Positions 20,433 through 31,390 of a stretch of 64,000 nt of DNA are shown piece by piece. The translations under genes were made by a program, and so were the position numbers. This stretch comes from Marthasterias glacialis (taxonomy: Eukaryota > Echinodermata > Asteroidea > Forcipulatida > Asteriidae). The notes beneath the pieces were generated by a model. The model ran no database searches. It saw only the letters and a list, made by a program, of their open reading frames with translations, and was not told the DNA's origin. Location of the stretch: positions 17,490,698-17,554,697 of the forward strand of contig OU452228.1 of the NCBI GenBank assembly GCA_911728455.2, in the 5' to 3' direction. Positions within the stretch are counted from its first letter, which is position 1; each line of letters starts with the position of its first letter.

Positions 20433-21089
20433 TCAAATGTCTCAGCTGCATTAACAACTCACAAATACAAAGGCAAGGCATCAGAGAGTACATCTTTTAT
20501 TGTGGAGGGATTCTGCTGATGGAAAGTTTTGTCCAAAGAAATAAAATAAATAGAAAATTAATAAACTTGATATTTTGATCAGTTGTGAACTTTAAAATTT
20601 GCCATGTTCATTATGAGGTCTCCCTGCTTAGATTTTCTATTCTGGTTAGAGAAAAAATGTGAACAATCAAAGTGAACTCAGAGATGAGTCAGTAAAGTAA
20701 AGACATTTTCGCACAAGTTCATGAGGTCTTAAGCAGCCGCATTCCCTTACCCATACCAGCAATACAAAAAATTAATTGTCTAACACACAAGTTTCAAGTT
20801 TCAAGCTTCATTTCTTCAAAAAGACAATGTGGAGATCTTAATTTGGCTCCCGTTGGTCTTGTACAAATATATGTGTTATGCTATAAGGTTAAATGTACAT
20901 TTACAATCCTAGGATTTTGCACCTGATGTTGTAGTTTGTGTAAATACCTAACTAAAGATTGAAATATGACTTGGTACACAAAATGTCTCAAATCAAGTGT
21001 TCTGCAAGCCATGCTTCACATACAAAGAGATTTGATCCATTTCATATGGCTGAAAAAATATATCCTATTTTTTAGCAATAACTGATTTT
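20433..21089. other. Intergenic, no gene seen
   Basis: AT-rich; from about 20900 it grades into the repeat array below. Confidence 0.4.
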
Positions 21090-22715
21090 ACACCTGTACC
21101 TTCTAAGCATCTTTAGTGATTCTGCAAATTAAAAAGTGGACATTGGTGTCCTGACATTTGATGGCACACTCATGCAGCTACTTCTAGCCACACTAGCAAG
21201 ACATTTAAATGTACTTTAGTAGTCTGACACCCCTGATTCTGCAAATTAAAACAAGTGGACATTGGTATCCTCATCTTAGATGGCACACTCATGTAGCTAC
21301 ATCTAGCCACACCAGCATGCCACTTAAAGCATGCTACTTAAAGGTAGTCTAACACCCCGATAATCCAGCAAGCAATTTCTTTGCATGTGTATTTTTTGGC
21401 ATTCTCATTTGGCCACATCTGGCCAAAATAGTTTACCATTACATTGCCACATTCTTATGAGGAAGTGTCCTGCAAGCCATGCTTCATGGACAAAAAAATG
21501 TAATCCATTAATAAGTGATTTTGCACCTGTACCTTCTCAGTATCTTAAGTGATTCTGCAAATTATGAAAGTGGACATTGGTATCTTACACATCTTTGATG
21601 GCACACTTATCCAGCAACTACGAGCCAAACTAGCATCCCATTTAAAGATTCTCTAGTAGTCTAACACCCCGATGTTCCAGCAAGCAATTTCTTTGCATGT
21701 GCATTTTTTGGCATTCTCATTTGGCCACGCCTGGCCAAAATAGTATGCCATTACATTGCCACATTCTTAAATGAGGAGACACAGCGGCATCCATAAATTC
21801 ATGATGGTATGAGTACATATCTTGCAATTCTTGCCACAATACCATTCAAAGATGTTGTGCATGTAAATAATACAGTCTTACGACATGAATGGCTAAAATG
21901 AACTTGGCATTCTCAATCGGCTACATCTAGTTGATTCAGAATTACCAATACATTTGAGCATTTTAGATGCAGCTGTAATGCGTCTTTAGCAGAATTTGGG
22001 GTACATGTACATCAAATAATTATGGTATACTCAATTGGCTACATCTAGCCAAAATAGCATACTAGATAAGTGTCTCTCCATGCCTTTTCAAAAATTTTAG
22101 TGAAACAGTTTTTGTTTATTCCTGAAATGTTGGATCGCTTGCTGGATTGGTTCAATTCTGTATGAAGCCAAGGTTACAAGTAGTTTACCATTATATTATA
22201 GTATTCTTTAGATAGATATCTTTGAAGGACGTTGGTGTAATCAACTGGGTACATCTAGCTAAAGTATCAAACCGTTATAAAAACATTTTGACAAACCCAG
22301 AATGCCATTCTCACTCGGCTATCAGCCAAAATAGAAATACCACTTTATTCCTGATGACAGGTACAGGTGCATGTGACTACAGTAAGTGGGATTTGGAGTC
22401 CATGAAATAATTGTGACATACTCAATTGACTACATCTAGCCAAAATAGCACACCACTCATATACATAGATATGCATCTAGATATTTTACTATACAAATCA
22501 AGACTTTTTAAAATTAATACTTAGTTTAGTTAAGCAATTAAAAGAAAAAGATAAAGATGTTTTGGGGATGTTAAAAAACTTAACAAGACGTAAACAATTT
22601 CACTAGAACAGCGAGAGCCAAACCAAGATTTCCACCTCTGCTTCAATAGATTGATAAAGGCACACTCGGTTAACTACTTCTAGCCAAAATAGCATACCAC
22701 TTCCAATGAATGTAG
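21090..22715. repeat. Degenerate tandem array built on a GGCTACATCTAGCC palindrome
   Basis: About eleven diverged occurrences of a 35-45-bp phrase centred on (T)TGGCTACATCTAGCCAA followed by AATAGCATACCA: about 21172, 21285, 21402, 21605, 21712, 21908, 22028, 22228, 22307, 22411 and 22665. Larger units also repeat: GATTCTGCAAATTA...GTGGACATTGGT occurs three times, and TAACACCCCGAT...CCAGCAAGCAATTTCT twice, giving period lengths of about 110-430 bp. No coding function. A second block lies at 58855-59300. Confidence 0.75.
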
Positions 22716-22749
22716 ATTTTATTATATCCGATTAAAGAATTACGCTCCC

Positions 22750-23088
22750 AGATAGAGAAGGGCCTTCAAAGCATTCGGCACTTGCTACCGAACACTCAGA
22801 TTGTGTGGTCTGACATCTTGTTGAGGCTATGGAGAGGTAAAGCTTGGTGTGGGTAAAAAGAGCGTGCGTTCCCTGAACAAGTTTGCTCACAGCTTATGCA
22901 AACATCTGGGCAACGCTCACGCCATCGTACACTCCCATAACATAAATCCTTTGCAACATTTGTTGTATTGGCGAGATGGCCTACATTTGTCCTCGTCCGG
23001 CAACACGTTTTGCGAGAACTTACACAATGCGCTTGCCTTTTTCACGGTGGCACCAGATGCCCTCCTCTACCCCCTCGGGAACAAGTAG
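22750..23088 (+). pseudogene. SGNH/GDSL-hydrolase-like C-terminal fragment
   Basis: The frame reads LQSIRHLLPNTQIVWSDIL, then after a one-base shift near 22850 SVRSLNKFAHSL, and YWRDGLHLSSSGNTFCENL with a final NALAFF. The RDG(L/V)HLS-x2-G motif carries the Asp-x2-His of the SGNH catalytic triad; the preceding IVWSDI block fits the same family. Such domains are known from retroelements (e.g. Ngaro/DIRS-like and some LINE ORF1 proteins). The N-terminal Ser block was not found, so it is a remnant. Confidence 0.55.
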
Positions 23089-23680
23089 TGAGTTATAATT
23101 TGTTTTGTAGTACGTTGTCCCCCATTTTCCATTTTCCTTTGGGTGAGTTTTCTCATTGTCACTGGAGGTGTTTTGCGGCTACGGCAAAAAAAAAAGGGGG
23201 GGGGGGTTAGCAAGTATTCTCAATGGCAAACTTGTTTGGTGTGAAATTGAAGATGTAAACCATTTTATGCCTTATTTACAACCTTGGGACCCTTTTTTCC
23301 TGGGCCTGCCTCCGCAAATCTTGCACAGGTGGATGTGGGACGGATCCCAATTTGGGAGGTTGGCCCGCGCAGACACAATTCCGCATTGCACTCTTGGCGT
23401 GTAGATTTGTCGGGGTTGTGATGGTTAATTCACTTTTAACACTAAGTGCTCTTATGTAGTTTTTTCAATGGACAAGAAAGGTCCTATATAATTTTTATTT
23501 AGAGGAAGTGTTGTGTTTATTTTCATGTTCACCTTGAAGTTACATGTAATGATGGTACAAGCAAAAGTGAATTCAGGAGGCAGAGAAACAGCAAAGAGAG
23601 CAAACAATAGTATTACATATTACTTTGGCCATCTCGTAGCCAAGCTTACTTGTACTCGAGTCATCTCACACCCAAGTGAG
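23089..23680. other. Unassigned, includes G-run
   Basis: Open stretches at 23156-23404 and 23513-23704 have no recognisable motifs. A poly-A/poly-G run lies at about 23186-23206. Confidence 0.4.
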
Positions 23681-23682
23681 CT

Positions 23683-24072
23683 GGTAATGGGGAAGTCTAC
23701 GTGAAGATTCGCGATTATTTCCAGCATAAGGACAAAGACTTATGGAGTACTCCGCGACGAATTAATCTGAACAGCCAAGAGTGGGATACCTTGGTGAGAA
23801 ACATGGCTGCCATCAGCGAAGCAGTGAAGGAGGTTGAGGTGAGTGTTTGCTATTCATTGTATTATCCCCTACACCCCTTGTCTGCGAGTGTACCTGTTTT
23901 GATGTTGTTGTTGTTGGTATTTGTAAATCAACGTAATTAATGTGTCTCGTCTTTGTTTAATTTTCAATCCAGGGCAAACAGGACATATGGAAAACTTGCG
24001 CGTATTTGCTAAATGGCCCCCCCGCAGCGCACACTACAACACGGGAAATCGGTGAATCCACAACGCCAAAAT
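23683..24072 (+). pseudogene. PC4/p15-like single-stranded-DNA-binding domain, two exons
   Basis: The frame reads NGEVYVKIRDYFQHKDKDLW, then TPRRINLNSQEWDTLVRNM and ISEAVKEVE, which fits the transcriptional coactivator p15 (PC4) domain: D-I-R-x-(Y/F)-(Y/F), then a K/R-x-I-x-L-x3-(Q/E)-W-x2-L helix. The segment ends at a GTGAGT donor (23839); a plausible next exon starts after TTCAATCCAG (23972), reads GKQDIWKTCAYLLNG and stops at about 24072. A stop lies just upstream (TGA near 23677), so the 5' end is uncertain. It sits about 0.7 kb upstream of DNA polymerase B pieces, so it may have belonged to the same Polinton-like element. Confidence 0.45.
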
Positions 24073-24475
24073 GACAAACTTTCTAACATAAGTAAAAATT
24101 GAATAGGTGTTTCACACCGTCTTGCTCGAAATTTAAAACTTTAATTTCTTCCTTTTAGAAACATATGAAAAATTAATTTTGTAACTTCATAGAAAATAGG
24201 GCTTATTTCAATTCAAATACGGGATACAAGCTTACAATTTGGCATTTCCTATGGAGGTCAACACGAATTTGGCAGCACATCCTGCGGGTTCACTCACTAA
24301 ACATAACGGCAAAATTGTTTACGTAATCACACTGACCCATCTCGCACGCCAACATAAAAAATGGACAATTCTCTTTCCATCTATGTAACACAATTTTTGA
24401 TTGGCCTAGAGTAAAGGATAGCTTTTTTTCGTCCAATTATAAGGAGTTTTCTTTTTTTGTTCGGTGACCTCTGCC
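24073..24475. other. Intergenic, possible promoter of the polymerase fossil
   Basis: No coding frame. AT-rich with no repeat that I can define. Confidence 0.35.
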
Positions 24476-26243
24476 TCCAGATTCATCGGAGTCTACTTCA
24501 ATACCTTCAAAACCTTCCCCTGCAAAAAAACGCACACCATTTACATGTCCTTACTGTGGAAAGCTGTTTTCGCGAAGAGATAACCTGAAACGGCATCAAA
24601 CATTGGTGCATCCAGACCCCCCTGCTAACCAAGATTCTCCTGCTGACAATCAAGACCCCCCTGATAATGCCGACCAAGACCCCCCTGCTGCCGACCAAGA
24701 CCACCCTGCAAATAATCAAGACCCCCTTGCTGCCGACCAAGATCCTCCCCTGCTATAATAATCAAGACCCCCTCCCAGAAGATCCTGATGAGTTTCATGG
24801 TGACGGTAACGAACGCCACGGAGTGTTGGAGACGATAAGTCAACACTGGCGTTTGTTGAGGACCCATCACCGAGTTGGTCGGCACGCGCAAGACGTTTAC
24901 AATTTTCGCCTGATTGGATTGGAAACTATTGGAGCTGGTGTCACAATACGTAATGGGCTACAGACCCTATTTTAACAGTTGAGAACTCGAGCAAAACTAA
25001 ACGTATCGTTTGGAGTTTTGTTAAGACACACAATCACAGGGGAACAGCGTTATTTCCATTCATGTCATAACAATTTCCACCTTTTCGATGAGCCTTTTTC
25101 CATCGGTTCCGAGCATGACATGAACCGCTTCATTGACACCGTGGTCAATGAAGACATTGACGAGTACGGGCGTCGCCAAAGACCAGACACCAAGTGGGTC
25201 TTACACCAAATTGTTAATATGACTATGTTTGTCAACAAAACACCAAATTTTATAATAGGGGTACCTCCAATCCATGTACCCGATTACATAACGTACAATC
25301 GCGGTCTCCACGCTCTAACCAATAATGCGCACACTGGTTGCCCCTACACCGATAACCTCTGCTTTTTTAGATGCCTGGCCCTTTCAAACGGTCATAACAT
25401 TTCCGCGTTGGAGAGACCAACGGAACTGTTGTTGTCTGAATACCGGATTGCAACTGGGAAAGCAGAGGTTGTCGGTGTCACCTTAGACGACTTGGCTGTG
25501 ACAGAGCGTGTTTTCCAAAAGTCAATCCAAGTGTACGTGCTCATTCCTATCCAAGATGAAAACGCAGGTGTGGTAGGGGCAAACAGGGAACCTGGTGTTT
25601 ACGCTCAGTTAATTCGGAGCTCAAGCACCAGGTTCCCTGATAAGATGTACTTGAACATCATCGGGGAACATTTTTGTTTCATAAAAGATATCAAGACATA
25701 CAGCCACTCATTTGTGTGTTCTAGATGCAACTGGGGAACAAACAAACACTTTAACCTTAGTAGACATGAAGTGACGTGTGACGGGAACGTTACGCACAAG
25801 TTTCCAGGAGGGGGTTTTCAGTTGGCACCAACAATTGCTGATAAATTGGCCGATTTAGGCATTGATGTTCCGGATGAGGACAGGTACTACCCTTATCGAG
25901 CAACCTATGACTTCGAGTGTTTTTTCCAGAGAGTTCAGGAGGTTCTAAGTTGCAGCGTCGCTAGCAATGTTCCTGGACACGAAAAGACCACCTGTTTTGT
26001 GACTGAGGGAACCCCTGGCGACGTTGTGTAAGCACTAGTGGCCCACCTTCACGCAGTATCCCGAGCTGCTCGAGCCTTATTAACTGAACAATTTCGGGAA
26101 GTGTTTGAAAAACTCAATCACTTAATCAATCGAGAGGTTGAAGAAGATGGCACATCGGTTGGGGAGGTTGATGAAGAAGAGGGACCAAAACCTCTGGAAG
26201 GAAACATCCGGCTGTAAGGGTCAAAGAGCAGCTTGACGCCTTT
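24476..26243 (+). pseudogene. Polinton-like DNA polymerase B, N-terminal part, with a leading C2H2 finger
   Basis: A classical C2H2 finger (TCPYCGKLFSRRDNLKRHQ ending in H) at 24535-24610 is followed by a Pro/Asp/Gln repeat (units like DQDPPAA) with a frameshift near 24755. The sense resumes at about 24775 and, after a stop at 24973, continues in 24979-26031: RHTITGEQRYFHS, TKWVLHQIVNMT, YTDNLCFFRCLA, an Asp/Glu-rich block, a second finger SFVCSRCNWG...HEVTC, and YRATYDFECFF, the start of the exonuclease region. The stop at 26029 is followed by in-frame coding-like sequence to about 26240. These are hallmarks of the long N-terminal region of protein-primed PolB of animal Polinton/Maverick elements. 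The catalytic palm is missing here. Nonfunctional. Confidence 0.65.
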
Positions 26244-29200
26244 TTAACCCTTTGAACTCGCCCCTACGTAAAATCGGTCACCGGTGCCCGATAGAATAAA
26301 TCACTTCTCACCCATCAACAACCGCCCTCTGTCGGCCAAGCTTGGCATCATTAGAAAGCTAAAAACATAAGCTTTCCAATGATAGTATGGTCCCCTATGT
26401 GTAACCTGTAGAAATAAATATACAACGCGAAAAGGAAACCAGACTATTGCTTTTTCTATCATGCACAAAAAAACCTGCAACGCGTCACCTGTGTGTTGTT
26501 TACGTTGACTCATGTGCAAATTCCGTTCTCTTTATCTCACACAAAACGCTATATTTCAGCTTCAAAATGCCCCAAAAGAAGCCTGAAAAGCAGCCAAATG
26601 TTGTACAACCTTCCAGGAGACAATTCAGAGAAGAAAAACTCTTGGATTTGTTGAGTTTTGTAGATGAAAGTGATAAAAACGGCGACCTTGATAGTGGCGA
26701 GGAGGAAATGTTGAACGAAGGCATTGATCCAACCATAGATTGCTGGTAAGCTTTTTAGCAAACGATTTGTAAAATACATACAATTAGTTGAAAGATTTAT
26801 ACCCCTTCTTGATAAAATTGCAGTAAGACATGATCACATGTATGTCAATGCAAGAAAAATATAAAATGTAAAAAAAATGTTGAATTTTTGAGAATTTTTT
26901 TTTTTATGAAACCAACAACAAAAACGTTTTTTGGAAAATTCCAAAAAGTATAAAAACCAAGGGGGCACACACACCAGAGTAGGGCCTACATTTTATTTGT
27001 TATTCCTTTACTTTTTTGCATACTGCAGAGATATTTTTGTGCATCCTGCTACCACTTTTATTCATTTTTACCAACAAAAGGAATATCTCATTTGAGTAAA
27101 TTGGATTTACTAAATTATTTCATAACGAATGAAAAAGTAGTGGCGGGATACGGACATTTTTCAGAATGTTCTTTGTTGAAAAGCACGGTTTACCGTATGT
27201 TTTTTTTTCTTCAATTTTTCACCAACATGCACAATTATTTTTCTTTACAGCAATGAGAGTGACATGACTCTTGTGCCAGGTTTATTCAAGCAAACTTTGG
27301 AATGCAGCAGGCCCAGAGCAGCACTTGATCCTGATCAAGCGAGCACAAGTTCTGCTTTTGATCCACCCATGAGTCTAGCTACAAATGATGAGCGCCAATC
27401 CACTGCCCCTGTACGCCAAAGTTTGCGCACAAGAATCCGCACACAGCAACTGAATGAGCATCAACCAGAGTCAGAGTCAGAAGATGACGATCCTCGTGAG
27501 CACCAGCCGAGAAAGCGGCCAGCTCGCAGAGCACCCTTGCCGAGCAGTCGTCGTCGTAGAGTTTCACCCCCGCCTAGAATTTCATCGAGCTCTAGCGCCT
27601 CAGATGAGGATGAGCCACTGATTCCCCCATGGAAGAGTGAAAATGAAATTGATGTTGGTCTTGGGCGTCAACCATCATTTACCCCGAATCAAGAGCCCGG
27701 CACCCAACTACCTGCAGTGCATAACTACACCCCTGGTCAGCTATTCAAGCGTTATTTTGGTGCAAACGTCATGAGATCTCTGGTAAAAAATACCAACAAG
27801 CAAGGAGAAAAGATGAAGGAGGCTGGGAAGAAATACAAGTGGAAAGGTACATCAGTAGAAGAGATGTACAGCTTCATTGCCATAGTTATCTTCATGGGCC
27901 TGGTGTCAGTGCCGACGCTACAAGAATATTGGTCCGAAGATGGGTTTTTTGGCCAACCCTTCGCCAAAAGAATCATGTCGCGGTCAAAGTTCCTGCCCAT
28001 TTTATGGAATCTTCACATCAGTGATCCAGATGAAGATGAGGAGAATCAACGCCGGAAAGTCATCAACGACCCACGATATGACCGACTGTTCAAAGTTCGT
28101 CCATTATATGATGAGATACGTTTAGCATGTCAGTCATTCTACGTGCCAAATATCAATGTTTCTATTGATGAACGAATGGTCGCCTCAAAAGCACGTATTG
28201 GAATAAAACAATACATCAAAGATAAACCGACAAAGTGGGGCTTCAAATTGTTTGTAATTTGTGATTCCAAAAGTGGTTACACGTGCGATTTTACCATCTA
28301 TGCTGGGAAGACAGAAGAACAGTCAGACAAGGGGCTGACATATGATGTTGTTACCAGACTTATGAGGCCCTATTTAGGAAAAGGTTATCAGCTTTTTGTA
28401 GATAACTTTTATTCCAGCCCTACTTTGTTTCATGACCTATTTCAGATGAAGACACTTGCATGTGGGACCATAAGAGAAAATCGCCGTGGCTTCCCAAAGT
28501 CAAAAGAAAACAAATTAGCAAAGAATTCACCACGTGGAACAATTCGTTGGTTACGAGACAATGAGTTACTTTTTGTCAAATGGAAAGACACCAGAGAAGT
28601 TTCAATGCTGTCTACAATGCATAGGGCTTGTGGACCAGATACAGTACAAAGGAAAACGAAAAACCGTGAGACTGGAGCCTTTGACCAAATCAATATCCCC
28701 ATCCCTCCAGCAGTAAAGGACTACAACAAATCAATGGGTGGAGTTGACCTTTCTGATCAACTTGTGCAGTGTTACAATGTGCTGCACAAAACTCGTAAAT
28801 GGTATAAAACTTTATTTTATCATTTTATTGATATTGCCATTGTCAATTCGTTCATAATACATAAGGAAATGAACACTGCTCTTGGTTTGCCGATCATCAG
28901 CCAGAAGGCTTTTCGCAAGCAGCTTGTGATCGAACTTGGTGGTGAAAATCTTCTGCCTGAACCAAATGTGCCTCCTCCTGCTGTCCATCTACCTGAAGAG
29001 CTTCACATTTCAGACGACAGATCGAATCGTGCAAAGGTTGGAAGGAAAAACTGCCACTACTGCTATAACTTGAACAAAAAAGAAACTCGAACCATATGGA
29101 AATGTTCAGCTTGCAATATTCCCTTGTGCATAATGCCTACAAGAAACTGTTTCAAGATATGGCACGAAAATATGTAATAATTGTTTCTTACATGTACCTG

Positions 29201-30328
29201 ACCATCTTCATGCACATTGTAATACATGTACATGTAGGTTTCGATTATGGTATGATTTTTATCTGTTACATGTACTTTTTTGTACAAAATTACATAAAGC
29301 GTAGCAACCAAAGCGTAGCATGTAGCTTTTAGGTATACATTTACGTACCATAATTGATGTAATTTCAAACAACAACATGTTCCTATTATAACTCATTGTA
29401 ACTGGATATAAAAAGAATCTCATCACTTCCACTAATGCAGTTGCCACTTTGTTGCTTTGTTGTGACATTTTGGTTGAAATACATAGTTTCAAAACAGTTT
29501 TCAATGTTGCCTAGAAAATTGCAAGGCCGGGGAAAAAACAAAAAACAAAGATGGCCATCAATTTCCATTTATTATTCAAATAGGGTCCTCTTTTATTTTA
29601 TTATTTGAGAAAATACCAAGAGGGACACCAATAATATAACTGTACTTTGCAACAAGCTGCCCTAAATTGAAACACAGAACAAAGTGAAATGCATATTTAG
29701 CAGAATTGATGTTGAAATGTGTAAATTATTACCATATAAACCATTTTTCAGTTTACATATTTGATAATAATCAAAATGCAATATTTGTTGTGATATTCAA
29801 ATAGGATCATAAACTCAATATTATTGTTGATCAAGTACTTACCTTTACAGTGGTGTATGACTTGATGCAGTTGTTTTACATAAAACATTATAAACTAATG
29901 CAAGATAACAGTGTGTTTTATTTTTGCAACGTTGTCACAAACAAAGAAAAAATGTGGAAACGTATAAGCTAAATTTTGGGAGGTAAAATTAATACTTTTT
30001 CTTCATTGTTTTACCTCTATAGGGAGATCAGATGATGTAGATTTCAAAAATGGCACCCAAACTGTTTCAACACACTTGGAAATTATCAAATTTACATAAA
30101 ATATGAAAAAATATGGAATTTCAAAATCAAAATATGGATTTTAAAATGGCCGTAATTTTTTTTCAAAACCCTGTGGGGGGTAAAAATTAGCTAAAAATAT
30201 AGCCCTATATGTAAGCTTTATAATGATGTATAATGTTATCTTGTTTCTGAGAAGTAAACCAGTCATTTTATTAAATAACCTGAGCACATGCAAAATTGTC
30301 AAAAAAGGGGTCGAGTTTAAAGGGTTAA
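26244..30328 (+). mobile_element. Complete piggyBac transposon (PB-I), 4077 bp, TTAA target duplication
   Basis: Element 26248-30324 lies between TTAA at 26244-26247 and 30325-30328. The left end begins CCCTTTGAACTCGCCCC; the right end read in reverse begins CCCTTTAAACTCGACCCC, so the terminal repeats match at 15 of 17 positions. Subterminal sequence near both ends contains AAGCTTW motifs. Inside is one uninterrupted two-exon transposase gene. About 1.1 kb of AT-rich non-coding DNA follows the gene. With an intact frame, matched ends and a TTAA duplication, this is a candidate autonomous copy. A degraded relative lies at 42950-44447. Confidence 0.85.
26567..29177 (+). CDS. piggyBac transposase (two exons), intact
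   Basis: Exon 1 is 26567-26745 (ATG; start MPQKKPEKQPN), donor GTAAGC; exon 2 is 27251-29177 after TTCTTTACAG; the phases fit, giving about 701 residues. An acidic, Ser/Arg-rich disordered N-terminus (with RRRRVSPPP) precedes the core: TPGQLFKRYF, EEMYSFIAIVIFMGLVSV and YWSEDGFFG. The catalytic aspartates lie in VSIDERM (28167-28169), LFVDNFYSS (28401-28403) and GGVDLSDQ (28746-28748), the piggyBac DDD triad. The C-terminal cysteine-rich finger (CHYCYNL...CSACNIPLC) binds the terminal repeats in known family members. It cuts and pastes at TTAA sites in the nucleus. A shorter product could start at the exon 2 ATG at 27264. Confidence 0.9.
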
Positions 30329-31092
30329 TTAATGAAGTGTTTCACTGTCCATACAGTGTTGATTTTGATGAAATCATCATTACTGAGACACATCAGGCTG
30401 ACCTCAATGTTATCGGCATGATAATAAACAAATATGAGCATGTACTGACAGAAACACAGCTGGTCTTCCAGGCAACACAAAGTAAGTTGCTACAATCGTA
30501 CAAGGGACTCGAATCCCTTTCTGATAACTTTAAATCTCTTCTTTTAATGTACAGCAATGCACTTGCAACAATTAAGGACTTGAGAGAAGCCCTGTTCAAA
30601 TCGAGTAATAAAAACCAGGTCATGTCTGCCCGTATCTTAGTCCAGCTAGAAACAATTTCACACATAAATGCAAAACTCAACAGGCAGCATTTCAAAATAA
30701 TTGATAGTAACATAGAGATACGTACCCTTAATGACAAACTACAAAAAACAACTGATGAAAAACAAAATCTGGCCCAAAAACTTGCCAAAATTTCATAGGA
30801 AAAGGAGGAGTGGGAGAAGCTGGCTAATAGCTTTGAACTGGAGTTGGGCAATGCTCAGATTCAAAACAAGATTCTGGAAGATGAAAAGGACTGTCTTCTC
30901 CGAAAGCAGTTAATCCACCTGGAGCAACGCTCAACCTCATCTGCTGGCCATGCCGTAACAGTTGCCAGATCGGCTGGCAGCAAGACGAAACCACATACCT
31001 TGGTGCCGCTTTCCCTGCCACAAGGTCCCAGTGCCGAGGCCTCCTCAAAAACCCTCGACAACAGAGCTAAAGAACTCATGAAGGTAAATTAA
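30325..31092 (+). pseudogene. Unrecognised coiled-coil ORF between two piggyBacs, one stop
   Basis: From the right TTAA of PB-I the frame is open to a TAG at 30796-30798, then open again in the same frame to 31092. It starts INEVFHCPYSVDFDEIII, is almost entirely heptad-like with leucines and Glu/Lys (about residues 40-190), and ends in a Ser/Thr/Pro tail (STSSAGHAVTVARSAGSKTK). A possible donor GTAAAT lies at 31084. I do not recognise it. Because both flanking piggyBacs seem to sit in a Polinton-like element, it may be another gene of that element, but there is no sequence evidence for that. It has no own ATG at the left edge, so it is 5'-truncated by the transposon. Confidence 0.4.
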
Positions 31093-31390
31093 AATTGGAG
31101 ACTTAAGGCATCTTAGCCCTTTGCATGCCATCGGCGACTCGCGTCGCCGAACCCAGTTCACACGCACAGCGCCATCGGCGACTGGAGTCACCCATGAGTA
31201 CAACTGATCTTCACTCACTGAATTCTGGGAATTATTGACCCCTGACCTTCCATACACGTTAGTTTATTCAGTTGAATACGTGGACAGCACTTTCTCATCG
31301 ATACACAGCTTCATTTTATAAAAAAAAATCGTTATATTCTCCGTTAAAAATCTGAGTTTGTTTGTGCGTTAAAACAAAGCGACGTCAACA

